DNA from: Alitabrizicola rongguiensis
GTDB taxonomy: Bacteria; Pseudomonadota; Alphaproteobacteria; Rhodobacterales; Rhodobacteraceae
Assembly: GCF_021491355.1 (NCBI RefSeq)
Contig: NZ_JAKENF010000003.1
Location: 558,001 to 622,000, forward strand
Length of the DNA: 64,000 nucleotides
Direction: 5' to 3'
Below the pieces are notes generated by a model, which made no database searches, had not been told where the DNA came from, and saw nothing but the letters and a program-made list of their open reading frames with translations. The position numbers were made by a program, and so were the translations under genes. Below are positions 9,081-17,098 of this stretch, piece after piece. The first letter of the stretch is position 1; each line of letters opens with the position of its first letter.

Positions 9081-10388
9081 ATGCGCCCGATTATGAAAAT
9101 GCTCGCGGGACTTTTCCTGGTGGCGGCCTCTTCCTTGGCCAATGCGGCTGACGGACCGTTCGCGCCTGCGATGTTCGTCAACGACAGCGTTATCTCGCAG
9201 TTTGAGCTTGACCAGCGCATCCTGTTCCTCAACGCGCTGAATTTCCCGGGCGATGTCGAGGAGCAGGCCATGACCGGCCTGATCGAGGACAAGCTGCGGC
9301 TTCAGGCGGCCAAGACGGCGGGCACGCTTCCAAATGAAGTCGAAGTGACACGCGGGATGCAGGAATTTGCCGGGCGCAGCAACGTGACGCTTCAGCAGTT
9401 CGTGGAGGCGATTGGTCAGAAGGGGGTCGCCCCTGAGACCTATCGCGATTTCGTTCGGGCCGGCGTTGCCTGGCGTGGCGTGATCCGCCAGCGTTTTGGC
9501 GGCACCGTGCGCATCACCGATGCCGAGGTCGATCGCGCCCTCTCGGATACGGCCCTGCGGGGAAGCGCGCGCGTTCTGTTGTCCGAACTCATCGTTCCCG
9601 CGCCGCCCGGCCAGGAAGCCGATGCCTTGGCCCAGGTCGAGGAACTCCGCTCCTCGATCCGGGGCGAAGCCGATTTCGCCGCGGCAGCGCGGCAGTACTC
9701 GGCCTCGTCCTCGGCGCAGGCAGGCGGACAGATCGACTGGCTTGATGTCGGCAAGCTGCCGCCGGCGCTGCGGCAGATGGTCCTGGGATTGGCCCCCGGT
9801 CAGGTCTCCGATCCGCTGCCGATCCCCAATGCCTACGCCATCTTCCTGCTGCGGGCCCTGCAGCCGACCGCGGAGAAGCCGCAGGTCGCGATCGACGTCG
9901 ATTACGTCGAGGTCATCCTGCCCGACGGACCGGAAGGCCAGAGCTGGGCCTCGACCCTTATGGCCAAGGCCGATACCTGCACCGATGTGGTCCGCCTGAC
10001 CAGCAAGCTGCCGGCACAACAGGTGATCCGCACGGTTCAACCCGCGGGAGCAGTGCCGCGTGACGTTGGGCTGGAGCTTGCGCGACTGGATACGTTCGAG
10101 ACTTCATTCTCGCTACGCCGCGGGGGAAGCCGCGTGTTCCTGATGCTCTGCGGTCGTACAATGGCGCCGGTGGACGAGACTTCGGCCGAAGGGCTTGGCG
10201 ACGTTCAGGAAGCACCCGACGCAGATGCGCCGGGTCCGAAGGAACCGAAGCCGACCCCGACCCGCGAGGAGCAGATCGCCAAGCAGCGCGATGCGATGCG
10301 CATGTCGCTGACAAACCAGCGGCTTTCGGAGCTAAGCGAGCAATACATGCAGCAGCTGAAGGCTGCCGCCATCATCCGCGAACCGTGA
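9081..10388 (+). CDS. surA: SurA-type periplasmic peptidyl-prolyl isomerase/chaperone
   Basis: The 435-residue protein has a signal peptide (MKMLAGLFLVAASSLANA after a short lead), a SurA N-terminal chaperone domain (FVNDSVISQFELDQRI) and one parvulin PPIase domain around residues 165-255 (GGQIDWLDVGKLPPALR). E. coli SurA has two parvulin domains, so this is a shorter form. It is expected to chaperone outer-membrane proteins such as LptD and BamA. The start could also be the ATG at 9093. The stop overlaps the pdxA start (GTGA). Confidence 0.88.
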   Translation: MRPIMKMLAGLFLVAASSLANAADGPFAPAMFVNDSVISQFELDQRILFLNALNFPGDVEEQAMTGLIEDKLRLQAAKTAGTLPNEVEVTRGMQEFAGRSNVTLQQFVEAIGQKGVAPETYRDFVRAGVAWRGVIRQRFGGTVRITDAEVDRALSDTALRGSARVLLSELIVPAPPGQEADALAQVEELRSSIRGEADFAAAARQYSASSSAQAGGQIDWLDVGKLPPALRQMVLGLAPGQVSDPLPIPNAYAIFLLRALQPTAEKPQVAIDVDYVEVILPDGPEGQSWASTLMAKADTCTDVVRLTSKLPAQQVIRTVQPAGAVPRDVGLELARLDTFETSFSLRRGGSRVFLMLCGRTMAPVDETSAEGLGDVQEAPDADAPGPKEPKPTPTREEQIAKQRDAMRMSLTNQRLSELSEQYMQQLKAAAIIREP

Positions 10389-11422
10389 CCGGCGGTTTCA
10401 CCCCGCATCCGCCCGTCGCGCTGAGCTGCGGCGAACCCGCCGGCATCGGACCGGAGATCGCCGTCAAGGCGCGGGCGATACTGGGCGCGGAAGTTCCCTT
10501 CTTCTGGATCGGCGATCCGCGCCATCTGCCGCAGGGCACGCGCTGGCAGGCCCTGTCCGATCCCGCCGAGGCCCTGCATGTGGCGGCGGACTGCCTGCCA
10601 GTTCTTCCGCTCGAATTGGGGCCGGCACCCCTGCCCGGTCAGCCCACCCCTGCACTGGCCGCCGGTGTCGTTGCTGCGATCGCGCGCGGGGTGGCGCTCG
10701 TGCAGGCTGGACAGGCCTCGGCGCTTTGCACTGCGCCCATTCACAAGAAGGCGCTGAAGGATGGCGCGGGTTTCGCTTTCCCCGGCCACACCGAGTATCT
10801 GGCGGCGCTGGCCGGTGTCGGCCGGGTGGTGATGATGCTCGCCTGCGCCGGGCTGCGGGTCGTGCCGGCGACCATCCACATTCCCCTGTCCGAGGTGCCG
10901 CGCGCCCTCACGCCCGACTTGCTGGAAGAGACGATCCGCATCACCCGCGACGGCCTCATCCGCGATTTCGGGATCGCCGTTCCCCGCATTGCGGTTGCGG
11001 GCCTGAACCCTCACGCCGGCGAGGGCGGGGCCATGGGGCGGGAAGAGATCGACTGGATGATCCCGCTTCTCGACCGCTTGCGCGGCGAAGGGATGGCGCT
11101 GCTCGGCCCCCTGCCCGCCGACACGATGTTCCACCCGGCGGCGCGGGCGCGCTATGATGCGGCAATCTGCGCCTATCACGACCAGGCGCTGATCCCGATC
11201 AAGACCATCGATTTCGCCGGGGGGGTGAACCTGACGCTCGGACTGCCCTTCATCCGCACCTCGCCGGATCATGGCACGGCCTTCGACATCGCCGGGAAAG
11301 GCGTGGCCGATCCGTCGAGCCTGATCGCGGCGCTGAAGATGGCGCAAGCTATGGCGGCGGCGCGTGGGGCGACTGCGGACGTGGGGGTTTTGCACCCCCA
11401 CACCCCCGCAGGATATTTGTGA
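10385..11422 (+). CDS. pdxA: 4-hydroxythreonine-4-phosphate dehydrogenase
   Basis: PdxA oxidises 4-phosphohydroxy-threonine in the DXP-independent arm of pyridoxal phosphate synthesis. The 345-residue product shows ALSCGEPAGIGPEIA at the N-terminus, the metal-site histidine in FPGHTEYLA, and the late YHDQALIPIKTIDF block. It begins with GTG overlapping the surA stop. The last dozen codons (GVLHPHTPAGYL) are encoded by a terminator-like G/C-run element that recurs in intergenic DNA elsewhere in the window. Confidence 0.94.
   Translation: MTGGFTPHPPVALSCGEPAGIGPEIAVKARAILGAEVPFFWIGDPRHLPQGTRWQALSDPAEALHVAADCLPVLPLELGPAPLPGQPTPALAAGVVAAIARGVALVQAGQASALCTAPIHKKALKDGAGFAFPGHTEYLAALAGVGRVVMMLACAGLRVVPATIHIPLSEVPRALTPDLLEETIRITRDGLIRDFGIAVPRIAVAGLNPHAGEGGAMGREEIDWMIPLLDRLRGEGMALLGPLPADTMFHPAARARYDAAICAYHDQALIPIKTIDFAGGVNLTLGLPFIRTSPDHGTAFDIAGKGVADPSSLIAALKMAQAMAAARGATADVGVLHPHTPAGYL
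11381..11418 (-). repeat. Recurring AAATATCC/CGGGGG element, copy 1, inside the pdxA 3' end
   Basis: On the minus strand the core AAATATCC-TG-CGGGGG occupies 11418-11403. It is followed by a perfect 8-bp hairpin with a 5-base loop (GTGGGGGT at 11381-11388 and ACCCCCAC at 11394-11401). Similar cores occur at 40850-40863 and 45595-45610. This copy overlaps the last codons of pdxA. It may act as a terminator, but it has no clear T-run. Confidence 0.5.
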
Positions 11423-11441
11423 ACAGAAGAAGGGTTAGGTT

Positions 11442-12287
11442 TTGGCAGCGATTGACGGTCTTCCACCCCTGCGCGAGGTCATCGCGACGCATGGGCTGGT
11501 GGCGAAGAAACAGCTTGGCCAGAACTTCCTGCTCGACCTGAACCTGACCGCCAAGATCGCGCGGATGGCGGGCGATCTGTCAGCCTGTGACGTGCTGGAG
11601 GTGGGCCCCGGCCCCGGCGGTCTGACGCGCGGGCTCTTGGCCGAGGGCGCGCGGCATGTGCTGGCGGTGGAGAAGGATGCGCGCTGCATCCCGGCGCTGG
11701 AGGAGATCGCGGCGATCTATCCCGGTCGGCTCGAGGTGGTGAACGGCGATGCGCTGGAGGTGGATGCAGCGGCCCGCCTGACCGCGCCGATCCGGGTGGT
11801 GGCGAACCTGCCCTACAACGTCGGGACCGAGCTTCTGATCCGCTGGCTGTCGCCGCCCGTCTGGCCGCCCTTCTGGCGAAGCCTGACGCTGATGTTCCAG
11901 AAAGAGGTGGCAGAGCGCATCGTCGCCAAGCCCGGCAGCGGCGCCTATGGGCGGCTGGCGCTCCTCGCCCAATGGCGGACCGATCCAAGGATCGTGCTGA
12001 CCTTGCCGCCCGAAGCTTTCGTTCCGGCGCCCAAGGTGCATTCGGCGGTGGTGCATCTGACCGCCCTGCCCGAGCCGCGCTATCCGGCGGAGGCAGGCGT
12101 GCTGTCCCGGGTCACGGCCATGGCCTTCAACCAGCGGCGCAAGATGCTGCGGTCAAGCCTGAGGGGCCTGGCCCCCGACCTGGAAGACAAGTTGCGCGCC
12201 GCCGGCATCGAGCCGACCGCGCGCGCGGAAGAGATCTCGCTTGAGAAGTTCTGCGCCCTCGCCCGGCTGGTTGCAGGCAAGGGCTGA
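11442..12287 (+). CDS. rsmA: 16S rRNA (adenine1518/1519-N6)-dimethyltransferase
   Basis: RsmA (KsgA) dimethylates two adjacent adenosines near the 3' end of 16S rRNA during small-subunit maturation. The 281-residue product has the family start [11 protein letters not shown], the SAM motif [15 protein letters not shown] and the catalytic [13 protein letters not shown]. The start is TTG at 11442 with an AGAAGG-rich leader, and no better ATG exists. It is the last gene of the lptF operon, 19 bases after pdxA, and ends 3 bases from the convergent DUF4167 gene. Confidence 0.95.
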   Translation: MAAIDGLPPLREVIATHGLVAKKQLGQNFLLDLNLTAKIARMAGDLSACDVLEVGPGPGGLTRGLLAEGARHVLAVEKDARCIPALEEIAAIYPGRLEVVNGDALEVDAAARLTAPIRVVANLPYNVGTELLIRWLSPPVWPPFWRSLTLMFQKEVAERIVAKPGSGAYGRLALLAQWRTDPRIVLTLPPEAFVPAPKVHSAVVHLTALPEPRYPAEAGVLSRVTAMAFNQRRKMLRSSLRGLAPDLEDKLRAAGIEPTARAEEISLEKFCALARLVAGKG

Positions 12288-12290
12288 GAA

Positions 12291-13130
12291 TCATTCCGCC
12301 GCTTCGGCGGGACCGCTTTCGGCCTTGGGCTTGCGCGGGGCGCGCGGCTTGCGGGCCGCGGGCGGCTTTTCAGCCACCGGGGCGGCAGGCGCTTCGGCTA
12401 CCACCTCGACAGCGGCCGGCTCGGGGGCGGGCGCGCTCACGGCTTCGGCGCGAGGCTGCTCCGTCCGCTGCTGCTCGTGCCGCGGCGGGCGGCGGTCGTT
12501 GCGATCGCTCCGGCCTTGCTGGTCGTTGCGGGGCTGGTCGTTCCGGGGGCCGCGTTCACGCGGGTCCTGCCGGTCGCGCTGCTCCGGGCGATCCGACCGA
12601 TCCTGACGCTGCTGATGCTCGCGGCTGCGGGTCTCGGGGGTTTCGACAAGGCTGCTTTCGCCGAGATCCTCGATGAAATCCATCATGCCGCCAATGCGCG
12701 GCGCGGGTTCCATATCGGGTTGCTCGTCGGCGACCGGATCGTAGCGGGTTTCGCCGCGAGTGTCGTTGCGGTCGTTCTGCCAGTTCCGCTCGCGATTGCC
12801 GCCCTGACCGTTCCCGCCCTGTCCGTTGCCGCCTTGCTGGTTGTGGCCGCCCTGTTGCTGGCGGGCCTCCTGTTCGGCGGCGAGTTCGCGCTGCGCTTCT
12901 GCCAGGAGCCGGGTGTAATGCTCGGCATGCTGCATGAAGTTCTCGGCGGCAACGCGGTCATTCGACAGCTGGGCGTCGCGGGCGAGGATCTGGTACTTTT
13001 CGATGATCTGCTGCGGGGTTCCGCGCACCTTGCCTTCGGGGCCGTTGCTGTCGAAGACGCGGTTGATGATGTTGCCGATCGACCGGGGCCGGTTCGACTT
13101 CGAGCGCGAACGTGATTTCGATGATCTCAT
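12291..13130 (-). CDS. DUF4167 domain protein with low-complexity tail
   Basis: The 279-residue product has a conserved N-terminal DUF4167 domain (about residues 5-90; RPRSIGNIINRVFDSNGPEG, then GTPQQIIEKYQILARDAQ). Next come Q/N/G-rich repeats (GGNGQGGNGQGG), a long R/D/Q-rich stretch and an Ala/Pro/Lys-rich C-terminus (RKPRAPRKPKAE). Such basic disordered tails often bind RNA, which is an inference here. It follows prfA-prmC on the same strand, a neighbourhood I recall as frequent in alphaproteobacteria. The 257 bases before it probably hold its promoter. Confidence 0.85.
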   Translation of the reverse strand: MRSSKSRSRSKSNRPRSIGNIINRVFDSNGPEGKVRGTPQQIIEKYQILARDAQLSNDRVAAENFMQHAEHYTRLLAEAQRELAAEQEARQQQGGHNQQGGNGQGGNGQGGNRERNWQNDRNDTRGETRYDPVADEQPDMEPAPRIGGMMDFIEDLGESSLVETPETRSREHQQRQDRSDRPEQRDRQDPRERGPRNDQPRNDQQGRSDRNDRRPPRHEQQRTEQPRAEAVSAPAPEPAAVEVVAEAPAAPVAEKPPAARKPRAPRKPKAESGPAEAAE

Positions 13131-13387
13131 GTTTTCCGTTGTTCCAGCCAGTGTGGCCTTGCCCGACAGCCTGCGCCTGTGGCGCGTCTCACCCCCGATG
13201 CGGAGCCCCGTGGACGAGTTGTTCGGCTAACGAGAGGGACATGTTCCGCTGGCCCGTTGTCAGGCGCAGACACATCCCGTGTGATGGGATAAGCACGCGT
13301 CAGGCGGATTCACAAGGGGAAACTGGCTTTTCCACAAGGAAAAAGCGGGTTTTTCGCGTGAATGTGGCCGATATTCTGCATCTGCGC

Positions 13388-14230
13388 TCAAAGTGTGCGG
13401 CCCCGGACGACTCGGGGGCGGCCATCCATGTCGGGCAGGATGGCGACCGATGCCAGCCCGGCAGCCGAAAACAGGGCAGCGACCGCTTCGCCCTGGGTTG
13501 GCCCGATCTCGACCAGAATCCGGCCGCCGGGCCGCAGATGCAGTGGTGCCTCGGCCGCAATGGCGCGATAGGCGTCCAGACCATCCCCTCCGGGCGTGAG
13601 CGCTAGATGCGGCTCCCAGTCGCGAACCTCGGGTGCAAGGGCGGGCATTTCCGCGGCGGCGATATAGGGCGGGTTCGAGACGATCAGGTCGAACGTGCCA
13701 TCGACCGCCGTGAACCAGTCGGAGACGCGGAACTCGCTGCGCCCGGAAAGGTCCAGCCGCCGGGCATTGTCTTGCGCCACGTCGAGGGCGGCGGGCGACA
13801 GGTCCACCGCCAGCCCCGTCGCCTCCGGCCGCTCGGCCAGAAGCGACAGCAGGATCGCCCCTGTGCCGGTGCCGAGGTCGAGGATGCGTTCGAACGGCTC
13901 TTCCAGCGCGGTCGCGATCAGCGTCTCTGTTTCGGGACGGGGGTCGAGCGTGTCGGAGGTGACGCGGAAGCTTCGCCCCCAGAACAGGCGCTGGCCGGTG
14001 ATCTGGCTGACAGGGCGGCGGGCAAGGCGCTGGTCGATCGCCGCCGCAAAGCGCGCGGCGGCCTCGGGCGACAGAGGGTCGGACAGGTGCAGGCTCAGGC
14101 GATCAGGCGCAATGCCCGCCGCATGGGCCAGAAGCAGGCGGGCATCGCGGGGGGCATCCGCGATCCCCTCCGCCTGCAACCGCGGGATCGACGCGCGCAG
14201 GGCTTCCGCCCCGGTCAGCGGCGATGTCAT
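13388..14230 (-). CDS. prmC: Release factor N5-glutamine methyltransferase
   Basis: PrmC methylates the glutamine of the GGQ loop in release factors RF1 and RF2. The 280-residue product has an N-terminal helical domain, the SAM-binding [16 protein letters not shown] and the catalytic NPPY in [12 protein letters not shown] near residue 187. The start overlaps the prfA stop by 4 bases, so it is co-translated with its substrate gene. Confidence 0.95.
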   Translation of the reverse strand: MTSPLTGAEALRASIPRLQAEGIADAPRDARLLLAHAAGIAPDRLSLHLSDPLSPEAAARFAAAIDQRLARRPVSQITGQRLFWGRSFRVTSDTLDPRPETETLIATALEEPFERILDLGTGTGAILLSLLAERPEATGLAVDLSPAALDVAQDNARRLDLSGRSEFRVSDWFTAVDGTFDLIVSNPPYIAAAEMPALAPEVRDWEPHLALTPGGDGLDAYRAIAAEAPLHLRPGGRILVEIGPTQGEAVAALFSAAGLASVAILPDMDGRPRVVRGRTL

Positions 14231-15285
14231 TGCTCCATCTCGGCAAGCTTGGCCGCCTGATCATGCGCGGTGAGTGCATCGATCACCTCGGTCAGGTCGC
14301 CCGCCATGATCTGCGGCAGGGCGTAGAGCGTCAGGTTGATGCGGTGGTCGGTCATCCGGCCTTGCGGGAAGTTGTATGTGCGGATGCGCTCGCTGCGGTC
14401 GCCCGAGCCGACCTGCGACTTGCGATCGGCGGCGCGTTCGCTGGCCAGTCGCTCGCGTTCCATTTCGTAAAGCCGGGCGCGCAGCACCTGCATGGCGATG
14501 GCGCGGTTCTGGTGCTGCGACTTCTGTGACGAGGTCACGACGATCCCGCTCGGGATATGGGTGATGCGCACGGCGGAGTCGGTGGTGTTCACATGCTGCC
14601 CGCCCGCGCCCGACGAGCGCATCGTGTCGATGCGGATGTCCGAGGCGGGGATGTCGATATCTACGTCCTCTGCCTCGGGCAGGACGGCCACCGTCGCGGC
14701 AGAGGTGTGGATGCGCCCGCCTGCCTCGGTCTCGGGGACACGCTGCACGCGGTGGACGCCGGATTCGTATTTCAGCCGGGCAAAGACCCCCTCGCCCTGC
14801 ACATGGGCCGTCACCTCGCGGATGCCGCCGAGGTCGCTTTCCTGTTCGGAGAGGATCTCGAACCGCCAGCCTTGCGCCTCGGCATAGCGCTGGTACATGC
14901 GGAGGAGGTCAGCGGCAAAAAGTGCTGCTTCCTCGCCACCGGTGCCGGGGCGAATTTCAAGGATGGCTGGGCGGGCGTCGGCGGCATCCTTGGGCAGAAG
15001 GGCCAGACGCAGGGCCTGTTCCATCTCGGGGATGCGCGCCTTGAGGCGCGGGATTTCTTCCTCGGCCAGCGACTTCATTTCGGGGTCGGCCAGCATCGCC
15101 TCGGCCTCGGTCAGGTCGTTGCGGGCGGTCCGATAGGCCGCGATCTCGGCCACCACGGGCTTCAGCTCCGAGTATTCGCGACTTAGGGTCGCGATCTCGG
15201 CCGGGGCCGTCCCGCCTTCGGCGAGCTTTGCCTCGAGAAACTCGAAGCGGCGGGTGATCTGGTCGAGCGTCTCTTCTGGCAGCAT
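14227..15285 (-). CDS. prfA: Peptide chain release factor 1
   Basis: RF1 recognises UAA and UAG stop codons and triggers peptide release. The 352-residue product carries the GGQ loop ([15 protein letters not shown], near residue 228) and the codon-recognition region [20 protein letters not shown]. The recognition tripeptide reads PET, where the E. coli protein has PAT; it still fits the PxT rule. It overlaps prmC, which would methylate its GGQ glutamine. Confidence 0.96.
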   Translation of the reverse strand: MLPEETLDQITRRFEFLEAKLAEGGTAPAEIATLSREYSELKPVVAEIAAYRTARNDLTEAEAMLADPEMKSLAEEEIPRLKARIPEMEQALRLALLPKDAADARPAILEIRPGTGGEEAALFAADLLRMYQRYAEAQGWRFEILSEQESDLGGIREVTAHVQGEGVFARLKYESGVHRVQRVPETEAGGRIHTSAATVAVLPEAEDVDIDIPASDIRIDTMRSSGAGGQHVNTTDSAVRITHIPSGIVVTSSQKSQHQNRAIAMQVLRARLYEMERERLASERAADRKSQVGSGDRSERIRTYNFPQGRMTDHRINLTLYALPQIMAGDLTEVIDALTAHDQAAKLAEMEQ

Positions 15286-15317
15286 GGCGCCGGGTTTGGC
15301 CTATGGGTCCGGGCCGG

Positions 15318-16868
15318 TCAAGGCCCGGCCGTCAGGGTTGCCCCGCTCCAGCCGCCGAACTCGCGGCTGCGGAAGCGCCATGTCGTGTCGGGGGCGACGG
15401 CGATGCCGGATCGCTCCGTCGGCCCTACGACCAACCCATCGGGATGCGCCTTGGCCCAGTCCGTCAGGGCCTGATGATCCATCGGTACCTCCACCGGGGC
15501 GGTCAGGCGACCGGCGAAGTTGAATTCGGCGTTGTAGGGCATGCCGAAGAAGGCGATGCCGGCAGATTGGCGCGCCGCCAGCGCCTGCCCGATCGCCACG
15601 GTGTCCTGGCTGCGGCCGGCGAGGGTCAGTGCCGTGAGAAGATGGAGGGTCAGGGCAAGGCCGAGACCGAGGGCAAGATGGCCGCGCAAGAGCGGCAGCC
15701 GCAGGCTCGCGACGGCAAGGCCCAGGCAGAGAAGCGCCACCAGCACCACGGCCCAGACCGGGGTCAGATCCGCGAGGTTGCGGTCGCGGATCAGGCCTCC
15801 CGCCGCAAGTCCAAGGACGATCGCAAGCAGCACGGGAAGGACAAAGGCCAGCGATCCGCCGCGTCGGTCCTGCCCGGTCGAGGCGCGGGCAAAAAGCAGC
15901 GCCATCGCTGGAAGCTCTGGCAGAAGGTAATGGACCTGCTTGCCGCCAACGATCGAGAACAGGACCAGCGCCGATACCGCCCAGATCGCAACCAGTCGCC
16001 CTGCCCCGTCGCCCTTGACCGCAGCTGGAACCGCCTGCCAGAGGCGCCATGACCAGCCCCAGGGAAACAGGATCAGCGGCAGGAGCGCGATCAGGAACCA
16101 GATCGGGCGGCCATGGCCGAGCTCTCCGCTCACACGCGCGACCGACTGAGTGACAAGAAGTTCCTTGCGGAAGGCCGCATCCCCGCCAAGCAGCGCGGGC
16201 ACCAGCCAGACCAGCACCAGAGCCAGAGCCACAAGCAGGGCCACGCCGCCGCCCCGGCCGATTTCGCGCCAGTCCGGCGGATCGCTGGCCCACAGACGGA
16301 TCGCAAGCAATGCGGGAAGGAGGTGCAGCAGGATGACCGGTCCCTTCGCAAGCGTGCCAAACGCCAGCACCAAACCCAGCCAAAGCCAGGGGCGCCAGCC
16401 GCGGGCGCCCTGCCCGATCCGCCACAGGACAAGCAGGCCGAGCAACACGAAGACCGTCAGCAGCGCGTCGAACATCAGCGCGCCACCGTAGAGGGAGAAA
16501 AGCGTGAAACCGACAAGGATCGCCATCGACCGCAGCGCGATGGTCTCGTCCTGGGGCCAGAACCGCCGCGCCAGCTGGCCAGTCAGGAAAACCGACACCA
16601 CCGCGAAAGCCGGTCCGACCAGGCGGGCGGCAATTTCCGAGACGCCAGTTCCCAGCCAGACAAGGTTGATGAGCCAGAACAGCAGCGGCGGCTTGTGACT
16701 GTAAGACTCGAAGTCGCGTGTCAGGTGGAACATGTCGCCGGACAGGTGCATTTCCCAGGCGACGGCGAGGTAGCGCGTTTCGTCGATAGGCAAGGCAGGG
16801 CGCAGCACGATCTGCACGACCAGAACAGCGGCAAATGCCGCCAGCAGCGCGCCCCCCCAAAGTCTCAT
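15318..16868 (-). CDS. ArnT-like glycosyltransferase (GT83 / dolichyl-P-mannose mannosyltransferase type)
   Basis: The 516-residue polytopic membrane protein has many hydrophobic helices and the early acidic motif LPIDETRYLAVAWEM followed by SYSHKPPLLFWLINL. Both are typical of GT-C enzymes that take sugars from undecaprenyl phosphate, such as ArnT. The ATG at 16868 starts directly at the first helix (MRLWGGALLAAF); an in-frame extension upstream looks non-coding. In this window no arn operon genes accompany it, so the acceptor (lipid A or another glycan) is unknown. It lies 32 bases after the prfA start side, transcribed towards prfA's upstream end. Confidence 0.75.
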   Translation of the reverse strand: MRLWGGALLAAFAAVLVVQIVLRPALPIDETRYLAVAWEMHLSGDMFHLTRDFESYSHKPPLLFWLINLVWLGTGVSEIAARLVGPAFAVVSVFLTGQLARRFWPQDETIALRSMAILVGFTLFSLYGGALMFDALLTVFVLLGLLVLWRIGQGARGWRPWLWLGLVLAFGTLAKGPVILLHLLPALLAIRLWASDPPDWREIGRGGGVALLVALALVLVWLVPALLGGDAAFRKELLVTQSVARVSGELGHGRPIWFLIALLPLILFPWGWSWRLWQAVPAAVKGDGAGRLVAIWAVSALVLFSIVGGKQVHYLLPELPAMALLFARASTGQDRRGGSLAFVLPVLLAIVLGLAAGGLIRDRNLADLTPVWAVVLVALLCLGLAVASLRLPLLRGHLALGLGLALTLHLLTALTLAGRSQDTVAIGQALAARQSAGIAFFGMPYNAEFNFAGRLTAPVEVPMDHQALTDWAKAHPDGLVVGPTERSGIAVAPDTTWRFRSREFGGWSGATLTAGP

Positions 16869-17098
16869 GCCGTGTTCCTTGCCTTTTTCCGCCACACTTA
16901 CCTGTTTTCGGCGGATGTCCACAGGCCATCTGGTCACATGGCGGAGTCTTGCCGCAGGCAAACCAAAAGCGACGCATTTTGTCGCGGACGGGATGAACCG
17001 AGGCTGCGACAGATGTATTCATGCGGAAAACAGCCGCCACCGGTCTGATTTCGCGACCCGCGGCAGGCAGGATCGTCCACAGGACCAGGGAGATCAGG

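Noticed and set aside
13131-13387. Possible small ORF or RNA between DUF4167 and prmC
   Set aside because: No frame with a convincing ribosome site and no strong inverted repeat; it is most simply the DUF4167 promoter and leader.
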